43,756 nucleotides of DNA from Robiginitalea sp. (lineage in GTDB: Bacteria; Bacteroidota; Bacteroidia; Flavobacteriales; Flavobacteriaceae). Position numbers and translations under genes: made by a program. Position 1 is the first letter of the stretch. The number at the start of each line of letters is the position of its first letter. The notes under the pieces are model-generated. The model worked only from the letters and a program-made list of their open reading frames with translations. It was not told the DNA's origin and made no database searches. Positions 7,899 to 16,027 of this stretch are shown piece after piece. The stretch lies in the NCBI GenBank assembly GCA_024642005.1, contig JAHECA010000011.1:61304-105059 (forward strand), read 5' to 3'.

Positions 7899-9278
7899 TC
7901 AGGCGCCGGCCCGCAAGAGCAGGCCAGAACGGTTGCGAAACCGAAGATACAACATTATTGAAGAGGCCGTTAGCCCGGCAAGCAGGCCAATCCAGATGCC
8001 GGTGCTCTCCAGCCCGGTGTGCAACCCGAGCAGGTAGCTTATCGGAAAACCGATAAGCCAATAGGCCACAAAGGTGATCAGGGTGGGGATACGCACGTCT
8101 TGCAAGCCCCGCAGGGCTCCGAGGGCCACCACCTGCATGCCGTCGGAAATCTGGAAAAGGGCGGCCACGCCCAGCAACTGGGCGGCAATGCCCAGTACCT
8201 CGGCGTTATCGAGCCGGTTAACGGGGTCTGAAATGTCTAAATAGAGGGTGGGGAGCCAGTGCCGGCCCAGCAAGAACAACCCGGCAAAGACCATCATGGT
8301 GAGCAGGGTCATCAAAAATATGGAAGAGGCAATCCGGCGCAGCTCCGGGAAATTCCGCTGGCCCAGCTGGTTGCCCACCCGTATCATGGCGGCCACCCCG
8401 AGGCCGGTGCCTACCATAAAGGTCATACTGCTCAGGTTCAGGGCAATCTGGTTGGCCGCCTGCGGGTTTTTGCCCAGGGTACCGCTCATCCAGATAGCGG
8501 CCGTAAAAATGGCCACCTCAAAAAAGAATTGCAGGGCCGAGGGAAAGCCCAGCGCCATGATTCGCCTCAGGATGGCCTTCTGGATAGGCCTGAAGCGGAA
8601 ATGTTTCACATACGGATCAAAGGCCGAACGGCCCCGGAAGAGGTACCACAGGAACAGGCACATGCCGATGCGCGACACCAGGGTACCAATTGCGGCCCCC
8701 ACCACCCCCATTTTGGGAAAACCGAAATGCCCGAAAATGAGGAGGTAGTTCAGGGTTATGTTGATCACGTTGGCCACGATGGTGGCGTACATGGGATAGC
8801 GGGTTTGGGATAGCCCTTCCGAAAACTGCTTGAGTGCCTGGAACATCACCAGGGGGACCAGCGACAGGGCCACCAGGTCGAGGTAAGGCAGCGCAAGGGT
8901 TACCACCTCGGGGGGTTGTTTCATGTGGTGTATAAGGGGCTTGGCCAGCAACACCACCCCGAACAGCAGCAGGCCCAGGAGGGTGCAAAGTACCAGCCCA
9001 TGCCGAAGCAGACGACGCACCTGGGCTTCCTCCCCTGCCCCGTCGGCCTCGGCGACCAGGGGCGTAATGGCAGTGGAAAAGCCGATGCCCAGCGACATGG
9101 CCACAAAGACAAAACTGTTCCCCAGGGACACGGCAGCCAGTTCGGCCGTGCCCAGCTGGCCTACCATTACGTTGTCGGCGAAAGACACGAAGGTATGACC
9201 CAGCATGCCCAGAATCACCGGGGAGGCGAGCTTGAAATTGGTTCGGAATTCGCGGGTATAGGCAGTCAGATGGGCCAT
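7899..9278 (-). CDS. MATE family multidrug/Na+ antiporter
   Basis: A 459-residue inner-membrane protein with about 12 transmembrane helices in two homologous halves. The N-terminal half begins FKLASPVILGMLGHTFVSF then DNVMVGQLGTAELAAVSLGN, the standard MATE start. The second half repeats this pattern at about 240-300 (GFPSALQFFFEVAIFTAAIW, then LGKNPQAANQIALNL). Length is typical (440-470). The family exports cationic drugs or metabolites in exchange for Na+ or H+; the substrate here is unknown. It sits between mazG (upstream, 19 bases away) and the small acidic protein, on the same strand, so transcription from the mazG promoter is likely. Confidence 0.95.
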   Translation of the reverse strand: MAHLTAYTREFRTNFKLASPVILGMLGHTFVSFADNVMVGQLGTAELAAVSLGNSFVFVAMSLGIGFSTAITPLVAEADGAGEEAQVRRLLRHGLVLCTLLGLLLFGVVLLAKPLIHHMKQPPEVVTLALPYLDLVALSLVPLVMFQALKQFSEGLSQTRYPMYATIVANVINITLNYLLIFGHFGFPKMGVVGAAIGTLVSRIGMCLFLWYLFRGRSAFDPYVKHFRFRPIQKAILRRIMALGFPSALQFFFEVAIFTAAIWMSGTLGKNPQAANQIALNLSSMTFMVGTGLGVAAMIRVGNQLGQRNFPELRRIASSIFLMTLLTMMVFAGLFLLGRHWLPTLYLDISDPVNRLDNAEVLGIAAQLLGVAALFQISDGMQVVALGALRGLQDVRIPTLITFVAYWLIGFPISYLLGLHTGLESTGIWIGLLAGLTASSIMLYLRFRNRSGLLLRAGA

Positions 9279-9297
9279 TTATGTTTTGGAAGGGGGC

Positions 9298-10074
9298 TTA
9301 TTCAGATGCTTTGGCGGCTTCCCAATAGCGGTCCATCTCGGCCAGGGACATTTCGTGCAGGCTGCGGCCGGCCTCAGCCGCTTTGGTTTCCAGGAAGCGG
9401 AAACGGCCGATGAATTTCTTGTTGGTCCGCTCCAGGGCATTTTCGGGGTTCAGGCCCAGAAAGCGGGCGTAATTGACCAGGGAAAAGAACACGTCGCCCA
9501 TCTCGCTCTCCAGCGCCTCGCGGTTGCCGCTGGCCCGCTCGGCCTCCATTTCCTCGAGTTCTTCGCGCACCTTTTCAAAAACCTGTTCGGGTTTTTCCCA
9601 GTCGAAACCCACCCCGGCCACCTTTTCCTGGATCCGGTTGGCCTTTACCAGGGCAGGAAGCCCATCGGGCACCCCTTCCAACACGCTTTTCTTGCCTTCC
9701 CGGAGCTTGATCTTCTCCCAGTTTGCTTTTACCTCGTGCTCGTCCTGCACCTTGACATCCCCGTAAATATGCGGGTGCCGGCGGATCAATTTTTCACAGA
9801 TGTCGTTGGCCACATCGCCCAGGTCAAAATCGCCGGTCTCAGACCCGATTCGGGCATAAAAGACGATGTGAAGCAACAGATCTCCCAATTCCTTTTTGAC
9901 CTCCTCCAGGTCATTTTCCAGAATGGCATCGCCAAGCTCATAGGTCTCTTCGATGGTGAGGTGCCGGAGCGATTGCATGGTCTGCTTGCGGTCCCAGGGA
10001 CATTGCTCCCTGAGCTCGTCCATGATGGTGAGCAGGCGGTCTACCGCCTGCAGCTGGGCTTCTCTGGAATTCAT
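9298..10074 (-). CDS. mazG: Nucleoside triphosphate pyrophosphohydrolase MazG
   Basis: A 258-residue cytoplasmic house-cleaning enzyme that hydrolyses NTPs to NMPs and pyrophosphate. Two tandem MazG folds are visible. The first (about 20-125) has CPWDRKQTMQSLRHLTIEET and the acidic metal-binding set EETYE then EVKKELGDLLLHIVF. The second (about 150-245) has EELEEMEAE then EMGDVFFSLVNYARF. Length agrees with the E. coli type. The start at 10074 (MNSREAQLQ) was preferred over an upstream in-frame start because a -7 element TACCTTTG lies 17 bases upstream on this strand. It is divergent from the D-aminoacylase-like gene and probably co-transcribed with the MATE gene. Confidence 0.95.
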   Translation of the reverse strand: MNSREAQLQAVDRLLTIMDELREQCPWDRKQTMQSLRHLTIEETYELGDAILENDLEEVKKELGDLLLHIVFYARIGSETGDFDLGDVANDICEKLIRRHPHIYGDVKVQDEHEVKANWEKIKLREGKKSVLEGVPDGLPALVKANRIQEKVAGVGFDWEKPEQVFEKVREELEEMEAERASGNREALESEMGDVFFSLVNYARFLGLNPENALERTNKKFIGRFRFLETKAAEAGRSLHEMSLAEMDRYWEAAKASE

Positions 10075-10090
10075 GGGCCGGGTTTTCGGG

Positions 10091-10098
10091 CAAAGGTA
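10091..10098 (-). promoter_or_regulatory. Bacteroidota-type -7 element of mazG (TACCTTTG)
   Basis: On the minus strand TACCTTTG is preceded by CTTG about 18 bases upstream, a reasonable -33/-7 pair. It sits 17 bases before the mazG ATG at 10074 and helps decide that start. Confidence 0.65.
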
Positions 10099-10111
10099 CG
10101 AAACCACGGCT

Positions 10112-10143
10112 TTTGGCAAGACCGGGATTTTATGGTATTTTTA
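10112..10143 (+). promoter_or_regulatory. Candidate -33/-7 promoter of the hydrolase operon
   Basis: TTTG at 10112-10115 and TATTTTTA at 10136-10143 are separated by 20 bases, close to the Bacteroidota -33/-7 arrangement; the last base of the -7 box departs from consensus. It lies 30 bases before the ATG at 10174 and overlaps the divergent mazG promoter region. Confidence 0.5.
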
Positions 10144-10173
10144 GATCTGCAACCTAAACGCCCCAACCCTTTC

Positions 10174-11820
10174 ATGTGGCACAAAACCCTGCTTCCCCTG
10201 GGGCTCCTCCTGCTCTCCTGCCAGTCTGAAACCCCTTATGACGTATTGATCCGAAACGGCCTGCTCCTCGACGGGAGCGGCAGCCCGGCAGTGCACGCCG
10301 ACCTGGGCATCCGGGCCGATACCATCGCTGCCATCGGCGACCTTCACGACGCCTCCGGCATACGGGAAGTGGATGCCTCGGGCAGGTACCTGGCGCCGGG
10401 CTTCATCAACATGCTGAGCTGGGCAAACGAATCCTTGCTGGTAGACGGACGCTCCCAGAGTGACCTCAGACAGGGGGTTACCCTCGAGGTGATGGGAGAG
10501 GGCCATTCCATGGGGCCCCTCAGCGAGCAGATGAGGCGCGAGATGGTTGAAGGCCAGCAAGACTACCACTTCGACATCCCCTGGACCACCCTTGGGGAGT
10601 ACCTCGAGCACCTTGAAGTTAAAGGGACGGCGACCAATTTTACCTCCTTTGTGGGCAATGGGACGCTGCGGGAATACGTGATGGGCTACGAAAAGCGTCC
10701 GCCCACCCCTGAAGAGCTCGAAGCGATGAAAGCCCTTTTGCAGAAGGCCATGGAAGAAGGGGCCGTGGGCCTGTCTACCTCCCTGATCTACGTACCCAGC
10801 GGGCACGCCTCCACAGCCGAAATTACCGAGCTGGCCAAGGTGGCAGCCCGGTACGACGGCATGTATATCTCCCACATCCGCAACGAGGAAGACAGCCTGC
10901 TGCAGGCGGTGAGCGAACTCATACAGATTGCCGAGCAGGCCGGCATCCGCTCCGAAATCTACCACTTCAAGGCTTCCGGGCAGGCCAACTGGCAGCTGCT
11001 CGACAGCGCCATCGCCCTGGTCGACAACGCCCGCAAACGCGGGCTGGCTGTCACCACCGACATGTATATGTACAATGCAAGCTCTACGGGCTTGAATGTG
11101 CTCATGCCGGCCTGGGCCAAAGACGGCGGGCACGAAAAAACCATGGAGTACCTGGCCGAACCGGCCCAACGGGAACGCCTCATTGCCGAAACCTCCTTCC
11201 ACGTTCCGCCTGAGAATATCTTACTGGTGGGCTTTAAAAACCATGCCCTCCGCCCGCTCATCGGCAAGACCCTGGCCGAGGTGGCTACCCAGCGCGGAAT
11301 TCCTGCGGCCCAGGCGGTAGCCGACCTCATCCAGGAAGACGACAGCCGCATCCAGGTGGTCTATTTTTCCATGGACCCCGAAAACATCAAAAAGAAACTG
11401 GCCCTGCCTTATATGGCCGTTTGCTCCGACGCGGGTTCGTACACCAACGAAGGGGTCTTTTTGGAACAGAGCACTCACCCCAGGGCCTATGGTTCCTTTG
11501 CCCGCCTGCTGGCCCACTACGTGCGGGAAGAACAAGTCATCTCCCTGGAAGAAGCCATCAGGCGGCTTACCTCCCTCCCGGCGGGGAACCTGAAGCTCCG
11601 GGGCCGCGGCCTGCTGCGGGAGGGATACTTTGCCGATGTAGTGGTGTTCGACCCGCAAACCATACAGGACCACGCCACTTTTGAGGCGCCCCACCAGTAC
11701 GCCACCGGGGTAGACCACGTGTTTGTGAACGGGGTGCAGGTACTCGACCAGGGGCGGCATACCGGGGCTACCCCGGGCCGGTTCGTCAAAGGCCCCGGAG
11801 CCCTGAAAAACAGCAATTAA
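10174..11820 (+). CDS. D-aminoacylase-like amidohydrolase lipoprotein with altered metal site
   Basis: A 548-residue exported lipoprotein: hydrophobic start then lipobox LLLSC with Cys16. The body follows the N-acyl-D-amino-acid deacylase branch of amidohydrolases (DVLIRNGLLLDGSG at 23-36, LAPGFIN at 73-79, and the C-terminal LREGYFADVVVFDP). Ligand-type residues retained include His234 (YISHIRNEE), His264 (EIYHFKASG) and Asp419 (VCSDAGSYT). The usual HxH after the first strand is missing: FIDxHTHxD is replaced by FINMLSWANE (77-86), and the bridging Cys of classic D-aminoacylases is replaced by GEG with Glu109. It may therefore bind one metal, or use another substrate. It leads a run of five exported hydrolase genes and was started at 10174 because a long upstream extension would be antisense to mazG. 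Confidence 0.88.
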   Translation: MWHKTLLPLGLLLLSCQSETPYDVLIRNGLLLDGSGSPAVHADLGIRADTIAAIGDLHDASGIREVDASGRYLAPGFINMLSWANESLLVDGRSQSDLRQGVTLEVMGEGHSMGPLSEQMRREMVEGQQDYHFDIPWTTLGEYLEHLEVKGTATNFTSFVGNGTLREYVMGYEKRPPTPEELEAMKALLQKAMEEGAVGLSTSLIYVPSGHASTAEITELAKVAARYDGMYISHIRNEEDSLLQAVSELIQIAEQAGIRSEIYHFKASGQANWQLLDSAIALVDNARKRGLAVTTDMYMYNASSTGLNVLMPAWAKDGGHEKTMEYLAEPAQRERLIAETSFHVPPENILLVGFKNHALRPLIGKTLAEVATQRGIPAAQAVADLIQEDDSRIQVVYFSMDPENIKKKLALPYMAVCSDAGSYTNEGVFLEQSTHPRAYGSFARLLAHYVREEQVISLEEAIRRLTSLPAGNLKLRGRGLLREGYFADVVVFDPQTIQDHATFEAPHQYATGVDHVFVNGVQVLDQGRHTGATPGRFVKGPGALKNSN

Positions 11821-11821
11821 C

Positions 11822-12736
11822 ATGACAGCTATCGCAATGAAACAAATCCTTGTAACGGTCCTGCTCGGCGCCAGTTGGGCAACAGCCCCGGGGCAGCAAA
11901 ACAACCTGGTTGCAGACGGGGCCACCCTGCAACTGGTTTCAGACCAGTTCACTTTTACCGAAGGACCCGCCGCGGCCCCCAACGGCGATGTCTATTTTAC
12001 CGATCAGCCCAATGACCGCATCTACCTGTGGGACGCCCAAACGAACCAGGTCGAAGTATTCATGGAACCGGCCGGCCGGGCCAACGGCCTGTGGCTTGAC
12101 CCCGAAGGACGCCTGCTGGCGGCTGCCGACGAAAAGTTTGAGCTCCGGCGCATTGGCCCCAACAAGGAAGTGGAAGTGCTGACCGACAGCTTTGACGGCA
12201 AAAAATTGAATGGCCCCAACGACATCTGGGTGCACCCCGACGGCACCATCTATTTTACCGACCCCTACTACCAGCGCCCCTGGTGGCAGCGCACCGAAAT
12301 GGAACAGGAAGCCCAGCAGGTCTACAGGATCAGGCCCGGACAACCGGAGGTGTTGCTGTCGGCCGGAGGGTTGGTGCAACCCAACGGAATTATCGGCACT
12401 ACCGACGGGAAATACCTATATGTGGCCGACATCGGCGATTCCAAAACCTACCGGTACACTATCGGGGCCGACGGCTCGCTCTCGGAGCAGACGCAACTCA
12501 TCGGGATGGGCTCAGACGGGATGACCCTGGACGAGCACGGCAACCTTTACCTGACCGGCCGGGGGGTAACCGTCTTCAGCCCCTCCGGGCAACAACTGGC
12601 TCATATAGACGTGCCCGAAAACTGGACGGCCAATGTGACCTTTGGGGGCACAGATGGGAAGACCCTGTTCATCACCGCCATGGATTCAGTCTATACGCTG
12701 CGCATGAACCTCCGCGGGATGTGGACAAAGCCTTGA
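11822..12736 (+). CDS. Exported SMP-30/gluconolactonase-family protein
   Basis: A 304-residue protein; an alternative ATG at 11837 gives MKQILVTVLLGASWATAPGQ, a cleaner signal peptide. The mature part is a six-bladed beta-propeller of the SMP-30/gluconolactonase/LRE family: FTEGPAAAPNGDVYFTDQP (the Glu is the expected metal ligand), LNGPNDIWVHPDGTIYFTDP (Asn and Asp ligands) and SDGMTLDEHGNLYLTG (third ligand Asp). The family hydrolyses sugar or other lactones in a Ca/Zn-dependent way; the exact lactone cannot be told. It starts one base after the D-aminoacylase-like gene stops, so the two are co-transcribed and probably work on the same material in the periplasm. Confidence 0.9.
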   Translation: MTAIAMKQILVTVLLGASWATAPGQQNNLVADGATLQLVSDQFTFTEGPAAAPNGDVYFTDQPNDRIYLWDAQTNQVEVFMEPAGRANGLWLDPEGRLLAAADEKFELRRIGPNKEVEVLTDSFDGKKLNGPNDIWVHPDGTIYFTDPYYQRPWWQRTEMEQEAQQVYRIRPGQPEVLLSAGGLVQPNGIIGTTDGKYLYVADIGDSKTYRYTIGADGSLSEQTQLIGMGSDGMTLDEHGNLYLTGRGVTVFSPSGQQLAHIDVPENWTANVTFGGTDGKTLFITAMDSVYTLRMNLRGMWTKP

Positions 12737-12769
12737 GTAACGAATTATGCCAACTTTTCTGATACTACT

Positions 12770-13651
12770 ATGAAAACACGCCTCCTCCTGGGGTGCCTGC
12801 TGGTGGGAACGTCCCTGCTGCGGGCCCAAACCGACAGCATCCCCCTCCCCTACGAAAAGCCCGAGGGCATACAATGGGAAGGAAGTGAAAAACAGTATTT
12901 CACCCCCCTTTGGGATACCCAGGTGGTCACCAATGTTTCGGTGCCCAGCCTGGAGGTTTTCCGCCCCGACCCGGGAACCGGAAACGGTGCAGCTGTAGTG
13001 GTGGCTCCGGGCGGTGGACTTTTCGGCCTGAGCATCAACAGCGAAGGTAGGGAGGTGGCGCGCTGGCTTGCCGGGAAAGGATTCACGGCCTTTGTGCTCA
13101 AGTACCGTCTGGTTCCCACGGGAGCCGATGGGGTAAAGGAAATCTCCGAGCAGTTTGCTACCGATCCCCAGGCCGCCATGGAGCGCGTAAAAGCCGTCCT
13201 TCCTTACTCCGTGGCCGACGGGCAGCGCGCTGTTGCCTACGTGCGCAGCAAGGCCGCGGCATACGGTTACCAGACCGATAAAATCGGTTTTATGGGCTTT
13301 TCGGCAGGCGGGGCTGTAACCCTGGGGGTAGGGTACGAAAGTAAAGGAGAAAGTGCCCCTGACTTCCTGGTGCCCGTCTATCCCTGGACCGACGCTTACC
13401 CCGTAGCCCCTGCCCCCGAACAGGCTGTGCCCATGCTGGTAATCTGCGCCACAGACGACCCCCTGGGCCTGGCCCAAGGCAGCGTGGCACTTTATACAGC
13501 CTGGCTCGAAGCCGGCAAAACGGTTGGCCTGCACATGTACAGCAAAGGCGGACACGGCTTCGGTATGCGCACCCAGGGCCTGCCGTCAGACCATTGGATC
13601 GAGCGCTTTTACGATTGGGCCAAAGTTCATATTTTGGCAACCGGGTCCTAA
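12770..13651 (+). CDS. Exported alpha/beta hydrolase (acetyl-esterase/BD-FAE-like)
   Basis: A 293-residue protein with a signal peptide (1-19, LLLGCLLVGTSLLRA). Alpha/beta-hydrolase features: oxyanion-type APGGGLFGLS (79-88), nucleophile elbow GFMGFSAGG with Ser178, an acid in ICATDDPLG (Asp229 or Asp230) and catalytic His262 in SKGGHGFGM. This pattern is common in carbohydrate acetyl-esterases and xylan esterase-like enzymes encoded beside glycoside hydrolases. It lies 33 bases after the lactonase-like gene and 10 bases before the SGNH hydrolase gene. Removing acyl groups from sugars before the downstream hexosaminidase acts is the most likely role; that is inference from context. Confidence 0.88.
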   Translation: MKTRLLLGCLLVGTSLLRAQTDSIPLPYEKPEGIQWEGSEKQYFTPLWDTQVVTNVSVPSLEVFRPDPGTGNGAAVVVAPGGGLFGLSINSEGREVARWLAGKGFTAFVLKYRLVPTGADGVKEISEQFATDPQAAMERVKAVLPYSVADGQRAVAYVRSKAAAYGYQTDKIGFMGFSAGGAVTLGVGYESKGESAPDFLVPVYPWTDAYPVAPAPEQAVPMLVICATDDPLGLAQGSVALYTAWLEAGKTVGLHMYSKGGHGFGMRTQGLPSDHWIERFYDWAKVHILATGS

Positions 13652-13661
13652 CACCTGCTGC

Positions 13662-14360
13662 ATGACACCAACTTCAGCCCGATTCGCGGTGACCAAAATC
13701 GTTCAGAGCGGCCTGCTATGCCTGGCCCTGTTAGGGGCTTCGACCGTGCAGGGTCAAGACCCGCAGCGCTTTGAAACCGAGGTGCGCACCCTGTCGCAAC
13801 AACGCGAAGCCGGATGGAACCCCTACCGGCCCACCGTTCTTTTTACAGGGAGTTCAAGCATCAGGCTCTGGAGCGACCTGGAAAGCGCCTTCCCGTCGGT
13901 ACAAGTTGTAAACACCGGCTTTGGGGGCTCGCAGGCTGCAGACCTGCGCTTTTACCTCCAACCCCTGGTACTCGATTACAACCCGCTGAAAGTGTTTATC
14001 TACGAAGGCGACAACGACATGGCGGAAGGGAAATCGGCCCGCCGGGCCCTGAAAGACCTAAAAGCGGTGGTAGCCGGCATACGCGCGGCCTACCCGGGTA
14101 TGCCCATCGTGCTGATCGCCGCCAAACCCAGCATCAGCCGGTGGAATCTCCGGGCACGCTATCGGCGATTCAACCATAAATTGATGCGTTGGGCGGCCGC
14201 AGACCCGCTGCTGGAGTACGCAGATGTCTGGACGCCCATGCTGTTGGCAGACGGCCGCTTAAACACAGCCTTGTTTATCGAAGACGGATTACACATGAAT
14301 GCCGAGGGATACCTTATCTGGCAACAAGTGCTTGCCCCTTTTATCCCTTTTAACCCATAA
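13662..14360 (+). CDS. Exported SGNH/GDSL-family hydrolase
   Basis: A 232-residue protein with an N-terminal hydrophobic stretch (13-30, IVQSGLLCLALLGASTVQG) serving as signal peptide; a GTG at 13689 is an alternative start. SGNH blocks: block I is GSSSIRLW (63-70) rather than GDS, with Ser64 or Ser65 as nucleophile; block II Gly in NTGFGGSQ (84-91); block III Asn in EGDNDM (Asn118); block V DGLHMNAEGY with Asp208 and His211. This resembles the PAF-acetylhydrolase/sialate or acetylxylan esterase side of the superfamily. Its location between another esterase and a hexosaminidase points to de-O-acetylation of a glycan. An in-frame upstream extension would run inside the previous gene, so 13662 was preferred. 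Confidence 0.88.
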   Translation: MTPTSARFAVTKIVQSGLLCLALLGASTVQGQDPQRFETEVRTLSQQREAGWNPYRPTVLFTGSSSIRLWSDLESAFPSVQVVNTGFGGSQAADLRFYLQPLVLDYNPLKVFIYEGDNDMAEGKSARRALKDLKAVVAGIRAAYPGMPIVLIAAKPSISRWNLRARYRRFNHKLMRWAAADPLLEYADVWTPMLLADGRLNTALFIEDGLHMNAEGYLIWQQVLAPFIPFNP

Positions 14361-14370
14361 CCCAACCCCT

Positions 14371-15987
14371 ATGAAAAAAATGCATTGGAGCAGCCTGCTC
14401 ATCCGCACCACCGCCCTGGCCTGGGCCGGCCTGGCCCTCTGGGCCTGCACCCAGGACCGGCGGCCTCAGATCACCTTCCCGAAAACAGACCTTTCAACCG
14501 CCGCACTGGTACCCAAACCAGGCAAAACCATTGCCACAGGCGATGCCTTCGGGCTCGACCGGTATACGGCCCTCTACGCCGCCGCGGGCGACGGGGAATT
14601 GGCCAATGTGGCCGATTTCCTTTCGGTGCAGATCAGAGCGGTTACCGGGCTCAACCTCCCCGTAAACGGACAGGGCGAAGGGGAAGTGCACCGCGCCATT
14701 TACCTGAACCGCACCGATTCGGGCAGTCCAGAGGCCTATGAATTGTACATCAGCCGCGATTCGGTACTGATCAATTCGGCCACGGCCGAAGGGGCTTTCC
14801 GGGCAGTACAGACTTTGCGCCAGCTGTTGCCCCAAAAATCGAACGATACCCTGGCGGCCTATCCAATCTGGCCCATCCCCACCGGCAGGATCGACGACGA
14901 GCCCGCCTGGGCCTATCGGGGCGCCATGCTCGACGTGGCCCGCCATTTCTTTCCGGTCGAAGACGTAAAGAAATACCTCGACATAATGGCCTATTACAAG
15001 ATGAATGTGCTACACTTGCACCTGACCGACGACCAGGGCTGGCGCATCGAAATCAAATCGTGGCCCAAACTCACCGAAGTGGGCGGCAGCACCGAAGTAG
15101 GGGGCGAAGCCGGCGGCTTTTATACCCAGGAAGACTACCGCGAAATCGTGGCATACGCTGCTGAGCGATACATCACCATCGTTCCGGAGGTCGACATGCC
15201 GGGGCATACCAATGCCGCATCGGTGTCGTACCCCATCCTGAACGGGAACGGGAAAACGCCTGAATTGTACACCGGAACCCGGGTGGGCTTCAGCACCTGG
15301 GATACCCACAAGGATACCGTTTACAGTTTTATCGACGACGTGGTGCGCGAGATTTCGGAAATGACCCCCGGCCCGTATTTCCACATCGGAGGGGACGAAA
15401 GCCACGTCACCAAAGAAGACGACTACGTCTACTTCATCGAACGGGTGGCACCCATCGTTCGCAAGTACGGCAAGCGGGTGATCGGTTGGGACGAGGTCGC
15501 AAACGCCACTTTGGACAGCACCGTTGTGGCCCAGTTCTGGGCAGACGAAGACAATGCCCGCAAGGCCGTTGCGCAGGGCATGAAGGTGCTCTTGTCGCCC
15601 GCCCGGAAAGCCTACCTCGACATGCAGTACGATACCCTCTCGGATTACGGCCTGCATTGGGCAGCCTACATCCCGGTGGACACCGCTTATATCTGGACGC
15701 CGGAAACCTATGCCCAGGGGCTGACCGAAGCCGATATCCTGGGGGTGGAAGCCCCGCTCTGGTCGGAGACCATCAGCGAAATGTCGGAACTGGAATACCT
15801 GGCCTTCCCCAGGCTGCTCGGCTATGCCGAACTGAGCTGGAGCACCCCGGAAAACCGCAACTGGGAAGACTACAAAGTGCGCCTGGGTGCCCAGACGCCC
15901 TATTTCCGGCGCATGGACATCCGCTATTACCCGTCAACCCGCGTGCCCTGGCAGGAACCCGAGGTGCCGGAACCCATCAGGGATTGA
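14371..15987 (+). CDS. GH20 beta-N-acetylhexosaminidase lipoprotein
   Basis: A 538-residue lipoprotein: lipobox LWAC with Cys26. A GH20b-type N-terminal alpha/beta domain covers about 50-175, then the TIM barrel from 180: YRGAMLDVARHFFPVEDVKK, NVLHLHLTDDQGWRIEIK (212-229), VPEVDMPGHTNAA (271-283) and the catalytic pair Asp342-Glu343 in FHIGGDESH. The pair works by substrate-assisted catalysis, releasing terminal GlcNAc or GalNAc from chitin oligomers, glycoproteins or peptidoglycan fragments. Lipidation implies anchoring to the outer membrane or cell surface. The gene closes the run of five exported hydrolases and is followed within 7 bases by a strong terminator. The start at 14371 puts the lysines immediately before the hydrophobic signal. 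Confidence 0.96.
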   Translation: MKKMHWSSLLIRTTALAWAGLALWACTQDRRPQITFPKTDLSTAALVPKPGKTIATGDAFGLDRYTALYAAAGDGELANVADFLSVQIRAVTGLNLPVNGQGEGEVHRAIYLNRTDSGSPEAYELYISRDSVLINSATAEGAFRAVQTLRQLLPQKSNDTLAAYPIWPIPTGRIDDEPAWAYRGAMLDVARHFFPVEDVKKYLDIMAYYKMNVLHLHLTDDQGWRIEIKSWPKLTEVGGSTEVGGEAGGFYTQEDYREIVAYAAERYITIVPEVDMPGHTNAASVSYPILNGNGKTPELYTGTRVGFSTWDTHKDTVYSFIDDVVREISEMTPGPYFHIGGDESHVTKEDDYVYFIERVAPIVRKYGKRVIGWDEVANATLDSTVVAQFWADEDNARKAVAQGMKVLLSPARKAYLDMQYDTLSDYGLHWAAYIPVDTAYIWTPETYAQGLTEADILGVEAPLWSETISEMSELEYLAFPRLLGYAELSWSTPENRNWEDYKVRLGAQTPYFRRMDIRYYPSTRVPWQEPEVPEPIRD

Positions 15988-15993
15988 CCCTAA

Positions 15994-16024
15994 AAAAAAT
16001 CCCCCGAAACCGGGGGATTTTTTA
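15994..16024. terminator. Bidirectional intrinsic terminator
   Basis: The hairpin CCCCCG-AAAC-CGGGGG (16001-16016) is flanked by an A-run on the left and a T-run on the right, extending the stem with A-T pairs. It sits between the stop codons of two convergent genes (15987 and 16028) and can end transcription in both directions. Confidence 0.9.
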
Positions 16025-16027
16025 TGC

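Noticed and set aside
9286-10173. Long open upstream extension of the D-aminoacylase-like reading frame
   Set aside because: It is antisense to mazG, and the lipoprotein signal begins at 10174. The extension is a by-product of GC-rich codon use in mazG.
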